43,161 nt of DNA from CAZOEL01 sp964578835 (lineage in GTDB: Bacteria; Desulfobacterota; Syntrophobacteria; Syntrophobacterales; Syntrophobacteraceae). The notes beneath the pieces are model-generated. The model made no database searches and was not told the DNA's origin. It saw nothing but the letters and a program-made list of their open reading frames with translations. Position numbers and translations under genes: made by a program. The stretch covers positions 1 through 43,161 of the forward strand of contig CAZOEL010000061.1 of assembly GCA_964578835.1 (NCBI GenBank), written 5' to 3'. Positions 1-8,692 of this stretch are shown here, piece by piece. The first letter of the stretch is position 1. Each line of letters starts with the position of its first letter.

Positions 1-499
1 GATCAAAGTCCTTTTTCTTCACAGCCTGGCGGATCTTTTCCACCGCTTCTGGAAAAGGACAGGTGATCTGGAGCCGCTTGGCTCCGGAAGCAATCTGATT
101 ATGGATCTGCTGCCGATGCGATTGATCGAGTGGAAAATGACGGCACTTTGCACAGAAATAGGCGCATCCGCGGTATCGGGAAAAGGAGGGCTCCAGCTGT
201 CCGTCCGTGCACAGAACCTTGCCGTTGATGAGCGAAAACTCCTCGGTGAGAAAGCGCACGAATACGCCAGTGATCGCGTCTATGGGCTCGAAGCCCACGC
301 GGGTGCGAAATCGGCAAAGATCGTCTTTGCCGGGAACGGAGCTCTCGATGCCGGCGATTGTGCGATAGCATTCTCCCTTTTCCTTCTGGCGCAAGTCCCT
401 GCAAAGGCTTGCATCGGTTGAGCAACCGTCGAGCTTTAGGGCAAGCTCCAAAAAGAAGAGGCTTGCAGGATCAAAACAGCGCCCTCCCTCCTTGGAATA
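1..499 (-). pseudogene. 3' part of a transposase gene split by an IS
   Basis: This is the downstream part of a transposase reading frame that continues beyond the left window edge. Read on the minus strand it gives FDPASLFFLELALKLDG, then a cysteine-containing region with a CAKC motif, and no stop before base 1. The FDP..LF.L..LK..DG stretch is typical of the N-terminal (DUF772-type) domain of IS1182/IS5-like transposases; the family assignment is by eye. The 5' part lies at 2300-2581. If 500-2308 is removed, the two parts join exactly in frame (residues LFAPRYSK then EGGRCFDPAS). A chance ATG at 517, inside the IS end, could start a short in-frame product, but it would lack the first 94 residues. 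The gene was therefore intact until the IS landed. Confidence 0.75.
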
Positions 500-522
500 G
501 GGTGCAGTTCGTATCATTATAA
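500..522 (+). repeat. Left terminal inverted repeat of the IS
   Basis: It starts GGGTGCAGTTCGT and matches the right end at 21 of 23 positions. The preceding 9 bases (491-499) are the left copy of the target duplication. Confidence 0.85.
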
Positions 523-684
523 GTTCATGCAGACAAAGACTGGTAGAATTAGGCTAATACATTTTAGATGACAGTGAAGTCTGCATATCCCGATGCCAAA
601 ATGACAGAAAATAGAAGCAGCTATTGAGGTCGGTTACAATCAACATTTTGATGGAGCAAAAGAAATGTTGAAAGGATACCCCTC

Positions 685-2282
685 GTGAGCAAAGTCGATA
701 GAGTGGTGGATAAGATGCGTCCGCCATCGATGGAAGAGATCCGGACCGGGATACAAACACAAGTAGAGACCATTATAGATTTTTGTACTCGAAGAGAGGC
801 AGGAGAGGGTTTCTTCATCATCGAAAAGCAGCTGCAGAGCAAGATATCCGAACTGGCTTGCATGTTTTTTCAACTGTTTCTCGCCTCTTTCCATGAGAGA
901 CTGGATGATTCCCTTTGGCTCGAGACGGGCCTCTACTACAGGGGAGGACTGGTTAGGCGCAAGATCAAAACGATCTATGGAGAAGTGTGTTGCTTTCGGA
1001 GGTATCTGATCAAGAAAGGGCGCAAGGGTGAAGGATTCTATCCATTGGACATGGCCCTGGGGTTAACCGGAGATGGCTTCAGTCCGATGGTGATGAGCTT
1101 AGCCACTAAATTGGCTTGCAGAGTAAGCTTTGCGGTCTCGACGACTTTGTTCAAGTGCTTCTATGGATGGTCCCCGTCAAGCGAGGCGATCGAGGCTCTG
1201 GTGCTGGGCATGGGAAGAGACGCATCAACTTATATGGAAGAGATGCCGGGATACTCGGGCGAAGGAGAAATCCTGGTAATAGAAGTTGATGGCAAAGCCA
1301 CTCCAACGGCGAGAGAAGAAGAGCTGAAGAAGCGGAGAGGCAAGAGGGCAAAGGATTCGTGCTGCTGTCAGCGACATCGAAGCAAGATCAAACGACAATG
1401 CCGCTGTAAAAGGAAGCGGCGCACGAAAGGAGATAAGAGCAAGAACGGCAGAAGCATAACTCTGGTGGTGATGTACACGCTCAGGAAGGGAGCAGATGGA
1501 AAACTGCATGGTCCCGTAACAAGAAAGTCTGGGGCAGCTATGCTCCGAGAAAGGTCATCTTTGAATGGGCAAGAGAACAGGCCACGAAGCGGGGATTTCC
1601 ACCCGAGGCCGGCAACAGAGTCCATATCGTAATAGATGGAGAGAAGTGTCTCCATGAGGGACTGTCAAAGCTGTTTGTCAATGCGAGCTTTGCCCTGGAT
1701 ATCCGTCACCTGGAAGAGAGGATATGGGGAGTGGGGCATCATTTCCATAAAGAGGGCAGCGAGGAGCTGGCTCAATGGGTTGAGGAGAAGATAGAGATGC
1801 TCTATACGGGCCGAGTGGCCGAGTTGCTCGGTGAGTTGAGAAGACTTAAAGCCGGCTTGTCGGCGCGCGCCAAACGAGATCGAAGTAAAAGAGAGGCGGT
1901 GAGTAATCTCCTCAAGTATATGGAGCCAAGACAGGAGATGATGCACTACCAAAAGCTCATGGAAAAGGATCTGGTTATTGCCTCCGGAATCGTTGAGGGA
2001 GCAGCCCGGTACGTGGTGGGGGAGAGAATGGATTGCAGTGGAATGCGCTGGATTCCTGAGAGAGCGGAGGCCTTGCTGCGCCTTCGCTGTATTGAGCTAA
2101 ACGGAGACTGGGATGATTTCTTCGCATGGGGATACGAGGCATGGATGGAAAGGATGAGGCTGGGGGAGAAGCTGATCATCAGACAGGAAAAGCCCGACCC
2201 GCTTCCTAAACCAAGCAATGTCACTGTCTCTGATGAAGTTCAAGATGAACAGGAGCCATATGACAATGTGGCAAATTTATAA
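685..2282 (+). pseudogene. IS transposase, -1 frameshifted
   Basis: The reading frame starts at GTG 685 behind an AAAGGA ribosome site and runs intact to a stop at 1630-1632. It carries a basic segment and the sequence VIEVDGKATPTAREEEL, typical of ISKra4/ISLre2-type transposases. The rest of the protein (KKVWGSYAPRKVIFEWARE onward, ending at 2282 with RYVVGERMDCSGMRW) is in the -1 frame from about 1515. Both halves are otherwise free of stops and join at 1510-1530, so about 530 residues would form one transposase. The site GTAACAAGAAAG holds an A-AAG slip tetramer but no classical slippery heptamer. It could therefore be a one-base deletion or, less likely, programmed -1 frameshifting. Confidence 0.75.
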
Positions 2283-2299
2283 TCACACGAACTGCACCC
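2277..2299 (-). repeat. Right terminal inverted repeat of the IS
   Basis: The reverse complement starts GGGTGCAGTTCGT like the left end. The following 9 bases (2300-2308) are the right copy of the target duplication CTTGGAATA. The repeat overlaps the last codons of the transposase. Confidence 0.85.
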
Positions 2300-2581
2300 C
2301 TTGGAATAGCGCGGGGCAAAGAGACTTCGCACAAAGCTAAGATCAAACAGGGAGCCCACCACCAGCCAGCTCAGCTTTCCTTCCACCTCCCCCTCTGAGG
2401 TGAAGGCGATGGTGCGAGGCTCGAAGCGATAATGGGATAACCATCGGCTGGGCTCTTTAGGAAATGGAGCGGTATAGCTCTCCCGACTCCTCTGGTTCAG
2501 TCTTTCAGCCTTCCGAGCCAGAGCATCCAGGTCGAACTCCGCAATCTTTTCGGCGGATAATTCAAGTTTGTGTCGTTGCAT
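2300..2581 (-). pseudogene. 5' part of the IS-interrupted transposase gene
   Basis: It starts at ATG 2581 with a clear GGAGG site 8 bases upstream and encodes the first 94 residues (MQRHKLELSAEKIAEFDL to LFAPRYSK). The insertion sequence then cuts it. Read into the IS it adds about 19 foreign residues before a stop at 2240. The remainder is at 1-499. The N-terminal region before FDPAS, with DLSFVRSLFAPRYS, resembles the start of DUF772-type transposases. Confidence 0.75.
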
Positions 2582-2675
2582 ATCAGGCTCCTCCCATACA
2601 GGTCATCTCCTATAAGGTATGACTTGTATGAAGAATAGCCTGATTGCAGAGCGTCTAATTAACTCTGGAAATTGG

Positions 2676-2695
2676 CTCCAGACCAAACTCTGGAG
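2676..2695 (-). terminator. Possible weak hairpin after the TPR glycosyltransferase
   Basis: Arms CTCCAGA and TCTGGAG (7 bp, 6-base loop) lie about 20 bases beyond the glycosyltransferase stop at 2716. There is no proper T run, so a terminator role is only possible. The rest of 2582-2715 shows no gene; a loose inverted repeat near 2600-2630 may belong to the end of the interrupted transposon. Confidence 0.3.
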
Positions 2696-2715
2696 TTCTG
2701 CAACCGACTAAAGGA

Positions 2716-5142
2716 TTAAGAATCAGGGAATGCTCCCCGCGAAACAGGGGCTTCTTCTCCGGCGCTTCCTGTAAGAGTCGCCACTGCTCCCTGCTCTTCA
2801 GAGATGATTTTCTCTAAAACTGCCCTTTTGGGATAACCTGGATAAAGGCGCAGACCCTCCCGAAAAGCTTTCGCTGCGCTACCTTCAGCCGGGGCATCCA
2901 TAAGAAAGAATCCCAATTGTATCCAGGCCCTTGCATATTCAGGCCGCTCCGAAATGGCATTTCGGACTCTATTCACGGCTGCAGTGTTGTTGCCTTCAGC
3001 GTGCTCCTGCCAAGCAAGAAGTAGCTTAACGTCCACCGAATTTGGATCAATTGTGAGCGCTTTTTCCAGCAATGATCGGTTAATATTTCTCCACCAAGAT
3101 GAGTCAGAAAGATAAGGAAGTTTGCTCAAAAGATAGGCGGCACCCACCAATGCATTATGTCGCGAAAAAGGATTATGAATATACTTTTTCTCGAAACCCC
3201 AATCCTGAGAAGCGATAAGATTCTTGATCCGTTCATCCTCAATGGAAGCCAACATCTCGCGCGCCATCGCATCATCCGGATTCTGCACGGCCTTTCTCAA
3301 GAGCTTCTCAGACATATCAGTCTCGCCCCACTTATAAAATGCTTTAGCCATCCAAGTATCTGTGCTGAGATCTCCGGGATCGGGATTGCCGTCACCATCA
3401 ACGTCAGTGCCAGTAACTCGTGCGGATTCGACTATTTGTCTTAAATCGACTTCCGCCAATCCTCTGGTTTCTTGTGAAGATGGCAATCTTTGCATCCATT
3501 TCATTGCTTCGTCTACTTTTTCATATGCTTCTATCAGATTGCCTGCTCTTTGATTGGCAAGCGCGATCACTAGCAATAAATGGGGATAGTTGCCCTCATC
3601 TGCTAGCTTAGGTTTGTTGTTCAGGTAGTATTCCCCCCGCTGGGCAGCCTCCTCAGGTGAGCCTAATTCCATAAGGCTTAAAACCACGTTGGTTGCTGTA
3701 GCCAAATGATGTTCAAACTTGTCTTTTCCCAACGTAATGGCCTTCTCACTCGCTTCAAGACTTTCTTGGAAACGCCCTTCCTGAAGCAAAGCTTTGCCAT
3801 AATTACACCATGCACGCGGATGAAGTGGCGCTTTCTTAACTGAGTCACCATATACACTCAGAGGATTACTCCAAACTTCGTTTCTAGAAAAAGTTAAGAG
3901 AGATAACAATGCGCCACATATCATGCAAAAAGCCCAGGCCAGAGCAATCTTTTGCCTCAAGTCGAGCTTGCCGGCTAATCTGGAGGAAAGCTCTGTACAC
4001 AAGGCAATTGCAGAAAGTGCAAGACCGACAGAAGGAAGATACAGCCGGTGCTCGAAGATGAGCTCCAGAGGTATCACCGAAGATTCAATAACAAGGTTTA
4101 CAAAATACCAGGCCAAACCGTAAGTAATAAGGGAATACCTATGCCTAAAAAACCATACAAAGATTAAAATCCATCCCAATACAACAAGTGAAAAAAAGGT
4201 TGAGATTGGAGCAAAAACTGATGTGGATATAATCACATCGTGCTCTAGAGAAAGCCGAGATGGATCAGGCCAAAAGAACAAAGAAATATACCATAAAACC
4301 AATCGCGCTTCAGTAAAAAGCCTCTCCGGTAAAGAGAAGTGTCGATTGGCGTAACCTGAGGAAATTGTTTCAATAAATGAAGGAAGCTGATTGACTATGA
4401 CAAGCAACAATAGCAAACACCCAATTGCTGCCCAGACCGGTCTCTCGCGAAATACTCTCGCCAGCCGCACCAGAAACTCCCCATTGAAAAACCATATTTC
4501 AGTGAAAATAATCATAACCGGGAGTATGAATGAATTCTCCTTGGAGAGGAGAGCACATAATGCGCAGAGTGCACCGAGAAGAGACAACGCCCAAACCCTC
4601 CATCCCTTCCGGCCATCTGACATCAGAAGCCGAACGGCCACGAAGCATGCGGTGCTCATCACATAAAAAAGCGCCTGAAGGCTGGCCATGCGTTGCACTA
4701 TATAAGTCACGGCTGTTGATTGAACCGGGTTGAGCGCCCATAGAGCAGCGCCGGCAATGGCTAGTAGGCCCCTAGGAACGCCTAAAGATGACTCATTTCC
4801 TTTGGCATGAGCCTTCCATAGTAGGACCATCAACATATAAACAGAAAAGAACATCATCCAGTGAATAACCAGATTAGACATGTGAAAAGAGAGCACTTTT
4901 CCGCCTCCAGCATGGAAATCCATTGCTAGAGAGGCCATCGGCAACCATCGCCATATTCCGAACTTAGTCTTACCCATTGCAAGGAATGTTTCCCAAGACC
5001 AGCCCTGTATAGATATCTCGGGATTATTAACGAAAGAGTGAAAGTCGTCTAAAATAAACGGTGATTCAAAAGTGTTAGAATATGCGGAAAACATGAGAAG
5101 AGATACGGCAAAAATCGATAGCAGGAAAATTCTTCGTTTCAT
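2716..5142 (-). CDS. TPR-containing GT-C membrane glycosyltransferase (TMTC-like)
   Basis: This 808-residue polytopic membrane protein has a C-terminal TPR half. The first loop has ESPFILDDFHSFVNNPEI with the acidic pair D32-D33. Such a pair after the first membrane helix is usual in GT-C glycosyltransferases that use polyprenyl-phosphate sugars, and the arrangement resembles eukaryotic TMTC O-mannosyltransferases. About ten to twelve hydrophobic segments follow up to about residue 435, then TPR-type repeats (for example ALLQEGRFQESLEASEKAI). The start is placed at MKRRIFLL (5142): a start at 5190 would put codons inside the pilin terminator. The gene directly follows pilA on the same strand, so pilin glycosylation is a reasonable inference. 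The substrate and sugar are unknown. Confidence 0.7.
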   Translation of the reverse strand: MKRRIFLLSIFAVSLLMFSAYSNTFESPFILDDFHSFVNNPEISIQGWSWETFLAMGKTKFGIWRWLPMASLAMDFHAGGGKVLSFHMSNLVIHWMMFFSVYMLMVLLWKAHAKGNESSLGVPRGLLAIAGAALWALNPVQSTAVTYIVQRMASLQALFYVMSTACFVAVRLLMSDGRKGWRVWALSLLGALCALCALLSKENSFILPVMIIFTEIWFFNGEFLVRLARVFRERPVWAAIGCLLLLLVIVNQLPSFIETISSGYANRHFSLPERLFTEARLVLWYISLFFWPDPSRLSLEHDVIISTSVFAPISTFFSLVVLGWILIFVWFFRHRYSLITYGLAWYFVNLVIESSVIPLELIFEHRLYLPSVGLALSAIALCTELSSRLAGKLDLRQKIALAWAFCMICGALLSLLTFSRNEVWSNPLSVYGDSVKKAPLHPRAWCNYGKALLQEGRFQESLEASEKAITLGKDKFEHHLATATNVVLSLMELGSPEEAAQRGEYYLNNKPKLADEGNYPHLLLVIALANQRAGNLIEAYEKVDEAMKWMQRLPSSQETRGLAEVDLRQIVESARVTGTDVDGDGNPDPGDLSTDTWMAKAFYKWGETDMSEKLLRKAVQNPDDAMAREMLASIEDERIKNLIASQDWGFEKKYIHNPFSRHNALVGAAYLLSKLPYLSDSSWWRNINRSLLEKALTIDPNSVDVKLLLAWQEHAEGNNTAAVNRVRNAISERPEYARAWIQLGFFLMDAPAEGSAAKAFREGLRLYPGYPKRAVLEKIISEEQGAVATLTGSAGEEAPVSRGAFPDS

Positions 5143-5167
5143 TGGAGGCAATCCGTGACAAAGTTTG

Positions 5168-5196
5168 AAAAAGGATGCGGTCAACCGCATCCTTTT
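5168..5196 (-). terminator. Rho-independent terminator of pilA
   Basis: A perfect hairpin with arms AAAAGGATGCGG and CCGCATCCTTTT and a TTGA loop is followed by a T run on the minus strand. It lies 36 bases beyond the pilin stop. It separates pilA from the glycosyltransferase gene, although read-through is possible. Confidence 0.85.
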
Positions 5197-5231
5197 CTTA
5201 GACCATCACCTATCCTTCGACAGATTCGTAG

Positions 5232-5726
5232 CTACTTGATTCCAAGCTCATCAGCAAGATCACCGGAATATTGCCAAAGGAGACCCTGAGTACCCTGCGG
5301 CGTCGCAGTTAGTTTAAAAGACCGCGCAGCCGTACCCTTCTTGAGCTTTGCTAGCGCCTTACATGTATCTGCGGAATCATTCAGCGTAACAGTCAAAACC
5401 GCGCTAGTAGAAGTCACATTCCAGCCCATGGCAAAGCAAGTGGTGTCTCCGTCATTCGCATGCCGGGACACCAAGGTACCAACGCCCCCACCTGCCGCTG
5501 TTGTCATGGCATTCTGGAATACTGTATCGTCCTGTAAGCTATAGGCGCTGGTCACGGAGTTCATCACTGATCGAACTCCAGGTGTCACAAGTTGTGTCAC
5601 GCGAGCCTTGGCCACATACCTCTGATAGTAGGGAACCGCAACGGCAGCCAAAATACCAATAATAGCCACAACAATCATCAATTCAACCAGGGTAAAACCT
5701 TTACTCTCTCTCATTTTGATCAGCAT
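5232..5726 (-). CDS. pilA: Type IV major pilin precursor
   Basis: This is the structural subunit of a type IV pilus. The start is ATG 5726, behind an AAAGGAT site 7-8 bases upstream; an upstream TTG (5741) would overlap that site. The 10-residue leader MLIKMRESKG ends at the prepilin peptidase site G|FTLVELMIVV, with the conserved Glu5 of the mature protein. The hydrophobic helix IVVAIIGILAAVAVPYYQ forms the filament core. Two cysteines (GDTTC and SADTC) in the C-terminal half could make the D-loop disulfide. The precursor is 164 residues, normal for a full-length pilin and longer than the short Geobacter type. A sigma-54-type promoter lies upstream and a terminator downstream. Confidence 0.93.
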   Translation of the reverse strand: MLIKMRESKGFTLVELMIVVAIIGILAAVAVPYYQRYVAKARVTQLVTPGVRSVMNSVTSAYSLQDDTVFQNAMTTAAGGGVGTLVSRHANDGDTTCFAMGWNVTSTSAVLTVTLNDSADTCKALAKLKKGTAARSFKLTATPQGTQGLLWQYSGDLADELGIK

Positions 5727-5934
5727 AGATAATCCTTTCAAGCAAATTGATTGTCATAACATTTTACTACTCTCAGACATCATATCCTTTGCATCTATAT
5801 TTCTGTTGACGCCTCCTTCCTCCCTATCTAATGATTAATCTCCGCAATGAACTGATTCATACAGATTCGAAATACATACCTGTGTTACCTTTTAACGTAA
5901 GGAACCTTGTCCCATATGTTCGCGATATCCATAT

Positions 5935-5951
5935 TGCAACACTAATGCCAA
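5935..5951 (-). promoter_or_regulatory. Sigma-54 (-24/-12) promoter for pilA
   Basis: On the minus strand the sequence is TTGGCATTAGTGTTGCA. It matches the RpoN consensus (TTGGCACG-N4-TTGCA), with GG and GC exactly 10 bases apart. It points toward pilA, with the expected start of transcription near 5924 and a leader of about 200 bases. Sigma-54 control of pilA through PilS/PilR is known in other bacteria, and a PilS-type kinase is encoded at 19600-21330. Confidence 0.75.
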
Positions 5952-6750
5952 TCCTGATCCTTCATTCACTATTCAAGGCAAATCATCACAGTCCGGCTGA
6001 TTTGAGTTAATAATAAGACATTGATAATACCACCCTTCATAGAGTATTCCTTCACCGGAAGTCGCTCGAAAGAGACAGTCTTTTAAGGTTAAAATAACTG
6101 AGTCGCGCCATGTTCTGCCATAATTCCAGATCATGATAGGAAACCGAGAGTCAAAGACTCCCGGCTGACGCCAATTTAGCTCTCAACAGAAATCAGCCAG
6201 ACTCAAATCATCGAAAGATGAGAAGATTAGAAGACAAATTATCTAATTTTTCCACCAAGTAGAGAAATAGATAATTCATTCTCTGTCTCCATTTAGAGTG
6301 GCGCATTACCCATGTTCTAAAGGGGAAACGTCCGTGAACCGACATCTATCTTTGACCGACCAAGCTGGAAGATCATTTCCCTACCCGATCCCTTTCAGCC
6401 TTCGGAAAGGGCAATGAACAAATAGCGCTCCCTTTTATAGGATAAAAGTCTAGATATATATTGTTTCGAAGACATGATAGAATATTATCAAGATAAATAA
6501 AATACTTACAGAAAATGGGCAAAAAAAGCGGCGTATTTCAAAATTATTCTCTACCTGACCGATGTTCACATAGTGTTGGGACAAATTTTGTGAGTTGCAT
6601 GAGGCTGGGCGCGACCTATCAAATTCGGGTTTTCAAGAGGGCTTGCTCATAATTTCCCTCGACAAGATCATTCCTTCTACAGTTGATTCGGTTACCTTCA
6701 ACTAAAAATCATTGCCATGCGCATGACATATTTTGTTCTTTTACTGACAA
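5952..6750. other. Long AT-rich region without a recognisable gene
   Basis: About 800 bases without a supportable coding frame; the longest frames are below about 30 codons. It holds small hairpins (arms CCGAGAGTC/GACTCCCGG near 6145-6165 and CCCTTTC/GAAAGGG near 6386-6411). Activator sites for the sigma-54 promoter may lie in its first part, but none can be identified by eye. Decayed mobile DNA is possible. Confidence 0.5.
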
Positions 6751-7764
6751 TTATTGTCCATACCCGGTTGCGGTATTGTGCGGTTCAAAGAGACCCTTTT
6801 TGGATCTAATATGGCGCAGAATCATCCATCCAGCAAATCCAAACATAATATCCATTATAATCGATGAGAAACGAGTCACTAAAGTAAAGATAGCTGCATT
6901 ACCTGCACCGATAACAGGTATGAGCAGAGCAAGCAATACACCCTCACGAACGCCTATCCCTCCTGGAGCAAAAAGAGCAACAAAACCGGCCATCGTAGCA
7001 ACGCAAGCGGCACCCACAGCAGGAGACAATACCGACAAGGGTAACTGTAAAACGGCAAACCCCGTGATGCTCAAACCGGTTATAATTAACCCATTGTGTA
7101 AAGTTGCTCCAGCAGCTAGGATCAGCATGTTCTTAGATGTTAAGTTGCATCTAATCGGTCGCCTCTTCAGCAGGATGAGTATGTAGTTTACCACTCGCCA
7201 GTAGATAGCGGGATAGCGGAGGAAAAAGATAATCACTAAGATTGGGATAGTTATCATTAGAACAGACGTATTCCCAAGAAACATACTACGAACTTCCGCC
7301 TGTATTAGGAGGCAACCACATAGAGTGGTAGTAAGAAAACTCAGCCCTGTTACTAGCAAAATTGCCGTACTACTGATTGATACATCAATTCCAAACCGCT
7401 TAGCGAGAGCAGAATGCCACGCAAGCGCCAAAATCTTACCGGGCATATACTTGCCTATGGGTGGCAATGTCAGTAGAACAAACGCCTCCTTTAATGATAC
7501 ACTACATCCGAGACACCCATAAAGTTGTCGATATAACCATGCGCCAACGAACCCCGTTGCAGTCAACATAATGATTCCAGATAAAAGAAAGCTAATACGG
7601 ATATTTAATGAGTTAATAGCTATCTGACTTACTGATTGGTCTATCGCCTTCGCAACAAACCATAACAGCAGTGTGAGTATGGTGATTCTCGCCATGGATA
7701 GAGCGCATGAATAGAATCTCTTGATGCCTAACCGAAGTGGGTTCAATATGTGATTATTTTCCAC
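6751..7764 (-). CDS. Flippase-like integral membrane protein (UPF0104/LPG-synthase TM type)
   Basis: A 337-residue membrane protein of the lysylphosphatidylglycerol-synthase TM-region superfamily. It has about eight hydrophobic segments and the family-typical C-terminal motif FAPGGIGVREGVLLALL. Relatives without the synthase domain are usually encoded with glycosyltransferases and are thought to move lipids or lipid-linked sugars across the membrane; that role is inferred here. The start is set at GTG 7764 behind GGGAG, giving the usual family length. An open frame reaches back to 7965, but that extension has no family features and would overlap the methyltransferase gene. It is the last gene of the sugar operon. 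The 150 bases to the previous stop (7916) hold nothing clear. Confidence 0.75.
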   Translation of the reverse strand: MENNHILNPLRLGIKRFYSCALSMARITILTLLLWFVAKAIDQSVSQIAINSLNIRISFLLSGIIMLTATGFVGAWLYRQLYGCLGCSVSLKEAFVLLTLPPIGKYMPGKILALAWHSALAKRFGIDVSISSTAILLVTGLSFLTTTLCGCLLIQAEVRSMFLGNTSVLMITIPILVIIFFLRYPAIYWRVVNYILILLKRRPIRCNLTSKNMLILAAGATLHNGLIITGLSITGFAVLQLPLSVLSPAVGAACVATMAGFVALFAPGGIGVREGVLLALLIPVIGAGNAAIFTLVTRFSSIIMDIMFGFAGWMILRHIRSKKGLFEPHNTATGYGQ

Positions 7765-7915
7765 ATGACACTCCCAGGATGCAATACCACGCGTGATCAA
7801 ACACGCATACGAAGGATGTAGAAGGCACCAGCGATAAGGTATTAAAATTATTTCCCGCACGATAAAACCATAAAAGCCAGACTTCATTGTATTTTTTGGA
7901 TCGGGCCATACACTT

Positions 7916-8692
7916 TTATTTACTCGGTTTTTGCGCAGATATGAGATAGGAAGAACCAAGATCATATTTTAGAAAGAAAGCCTGCAGGATGCAAAATGGC
8001 AAAAGAAACACATCGCTAGATATTAATCTATTAAAAAAATTATTCCGCCTATTTACCCCACTCAGCTTAGACCTCATTTCCTTAGACGGAACATCGGCAT
8101 AGTTGCTATTACAATTTGACGCGCGGTGCAAGAAAGGGTCAAGCATAATAGACAATGGATACCCATAGTTCGAAAAGCTAATAATTCGAAAGCCACACTT
8201 CTCAAGACTATCTATTAGATGTGGTTTTTCATACCTCCTGAAGTGCCCAGACTCAAAATCATTTCGTCCCCACTTATCCATATGAGCAGGAACTGAGAGA
8301 AGCAACTTACCTGAATCATTCAACAGATCATACCATGCCTTTAACGCCTCTTCGTCACCGCGGATATGCTCTAGAACCTCGAAAGCCATCACATAGTCAT
8401 ATTTTCTTCCCACTATATCCTGTTCATTCTTAAGTAGAGCAATCCGTTTTTTTAGTACTGGATACTCGGAAATACGCTCCAAAGCATTATCATAGGCCAT
8501 TTCTGAAAAGTCATAGCCATAGACTCTAAAACCCAACTCTGCAAAGAGGAGGAGCATATCGCCGGCGCCATACCCAAGCTCAATACATGACTTGTCCGCA
8601 GCAATCTCTGACTCAAGTATTTTCCTTACCAAAAACTTCCTCAATTTATACCTTGGCATTGGAAGCCAATCGCTTTTCATGACTTCACTCAT
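7916..8692 (-). CDS. Class I SAM-dependent methyltransferase
   Basis: A 258-residue soluble methyltransferase. The SAM-binding motif I is IELGYGAGDMLLLF near residue 38, followed by the acidic YGYD at the end of strand 2. YDYVMAFEVLEHI gives motif II/III of the Methyltransf_11/23 type. The start codon overlaps the stop of the preceding glycosyltransferase (ATGAGTGA), so the two are translationally coupled. The target is unknown; in this setting a sugar, a lipid-linked sugar or a glycan end is most likely. The local sequence is more AT-rich than the core genes, which suggests acquisition by transfer. Confidence 0.8.
   Translation of the reverse strand: MSEVMKSDWLPMPRYKLRKFLVRKILESEIAADKSCIELGYGAGDMLLLFAELGFRVYGYDFSEMAYDNALERISEYPVLKKRIALLKNEQDIVGRKYDYVMAFEVLEHIRGDEEALKAWYDLLNDSGKLLLSVPAHMDKWGRNDFESGHFRRYEKPHLIDSLEKCGFRIISFSNYGYPLSIMLDPFLHRASNCNSNYADVPSKEMRSKLSGVNRRNNFFNRLISSDVFLLPFCILQAFFLKYDLGSSYLISAQKPSK

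Larger units (their letters stand above)
500..2299 (+). mobile_element. 1.8-kb insertion sequence, ISLre2/ISKra4-like
   Basis: The element has terminal inverted repeats of 23 bp (21 matching) at 500-522 and 2277-2299. It is flanked by identical 9-bp direct repeats CTTGGAATA at 491-499 and 2300-2308, the signature of transposition. It carries one transposase gene (685-2282) that fills the element, with the stop codon inside the right inverted repeat. Size, 9-bp duplication and protein features fit the ISLre2 or ISKra4 groups; I cannot decide between them without a database search. It lies inside another transposase gene. Confidence 0.85.

Noticed and set aside
5143..5190. Earlier start for the TPR glycosyltransferase
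   Set aside because: Its first codons form the pilA terminator hairpin; the start MKRRIFLL gives a normal first membrane helix.
6514..6591. 25-codon frame starting MGKKSGVFQNYSL
   Set aside because: It looks a little like a transposase start but is too short, with no inverted repeats to support an element.
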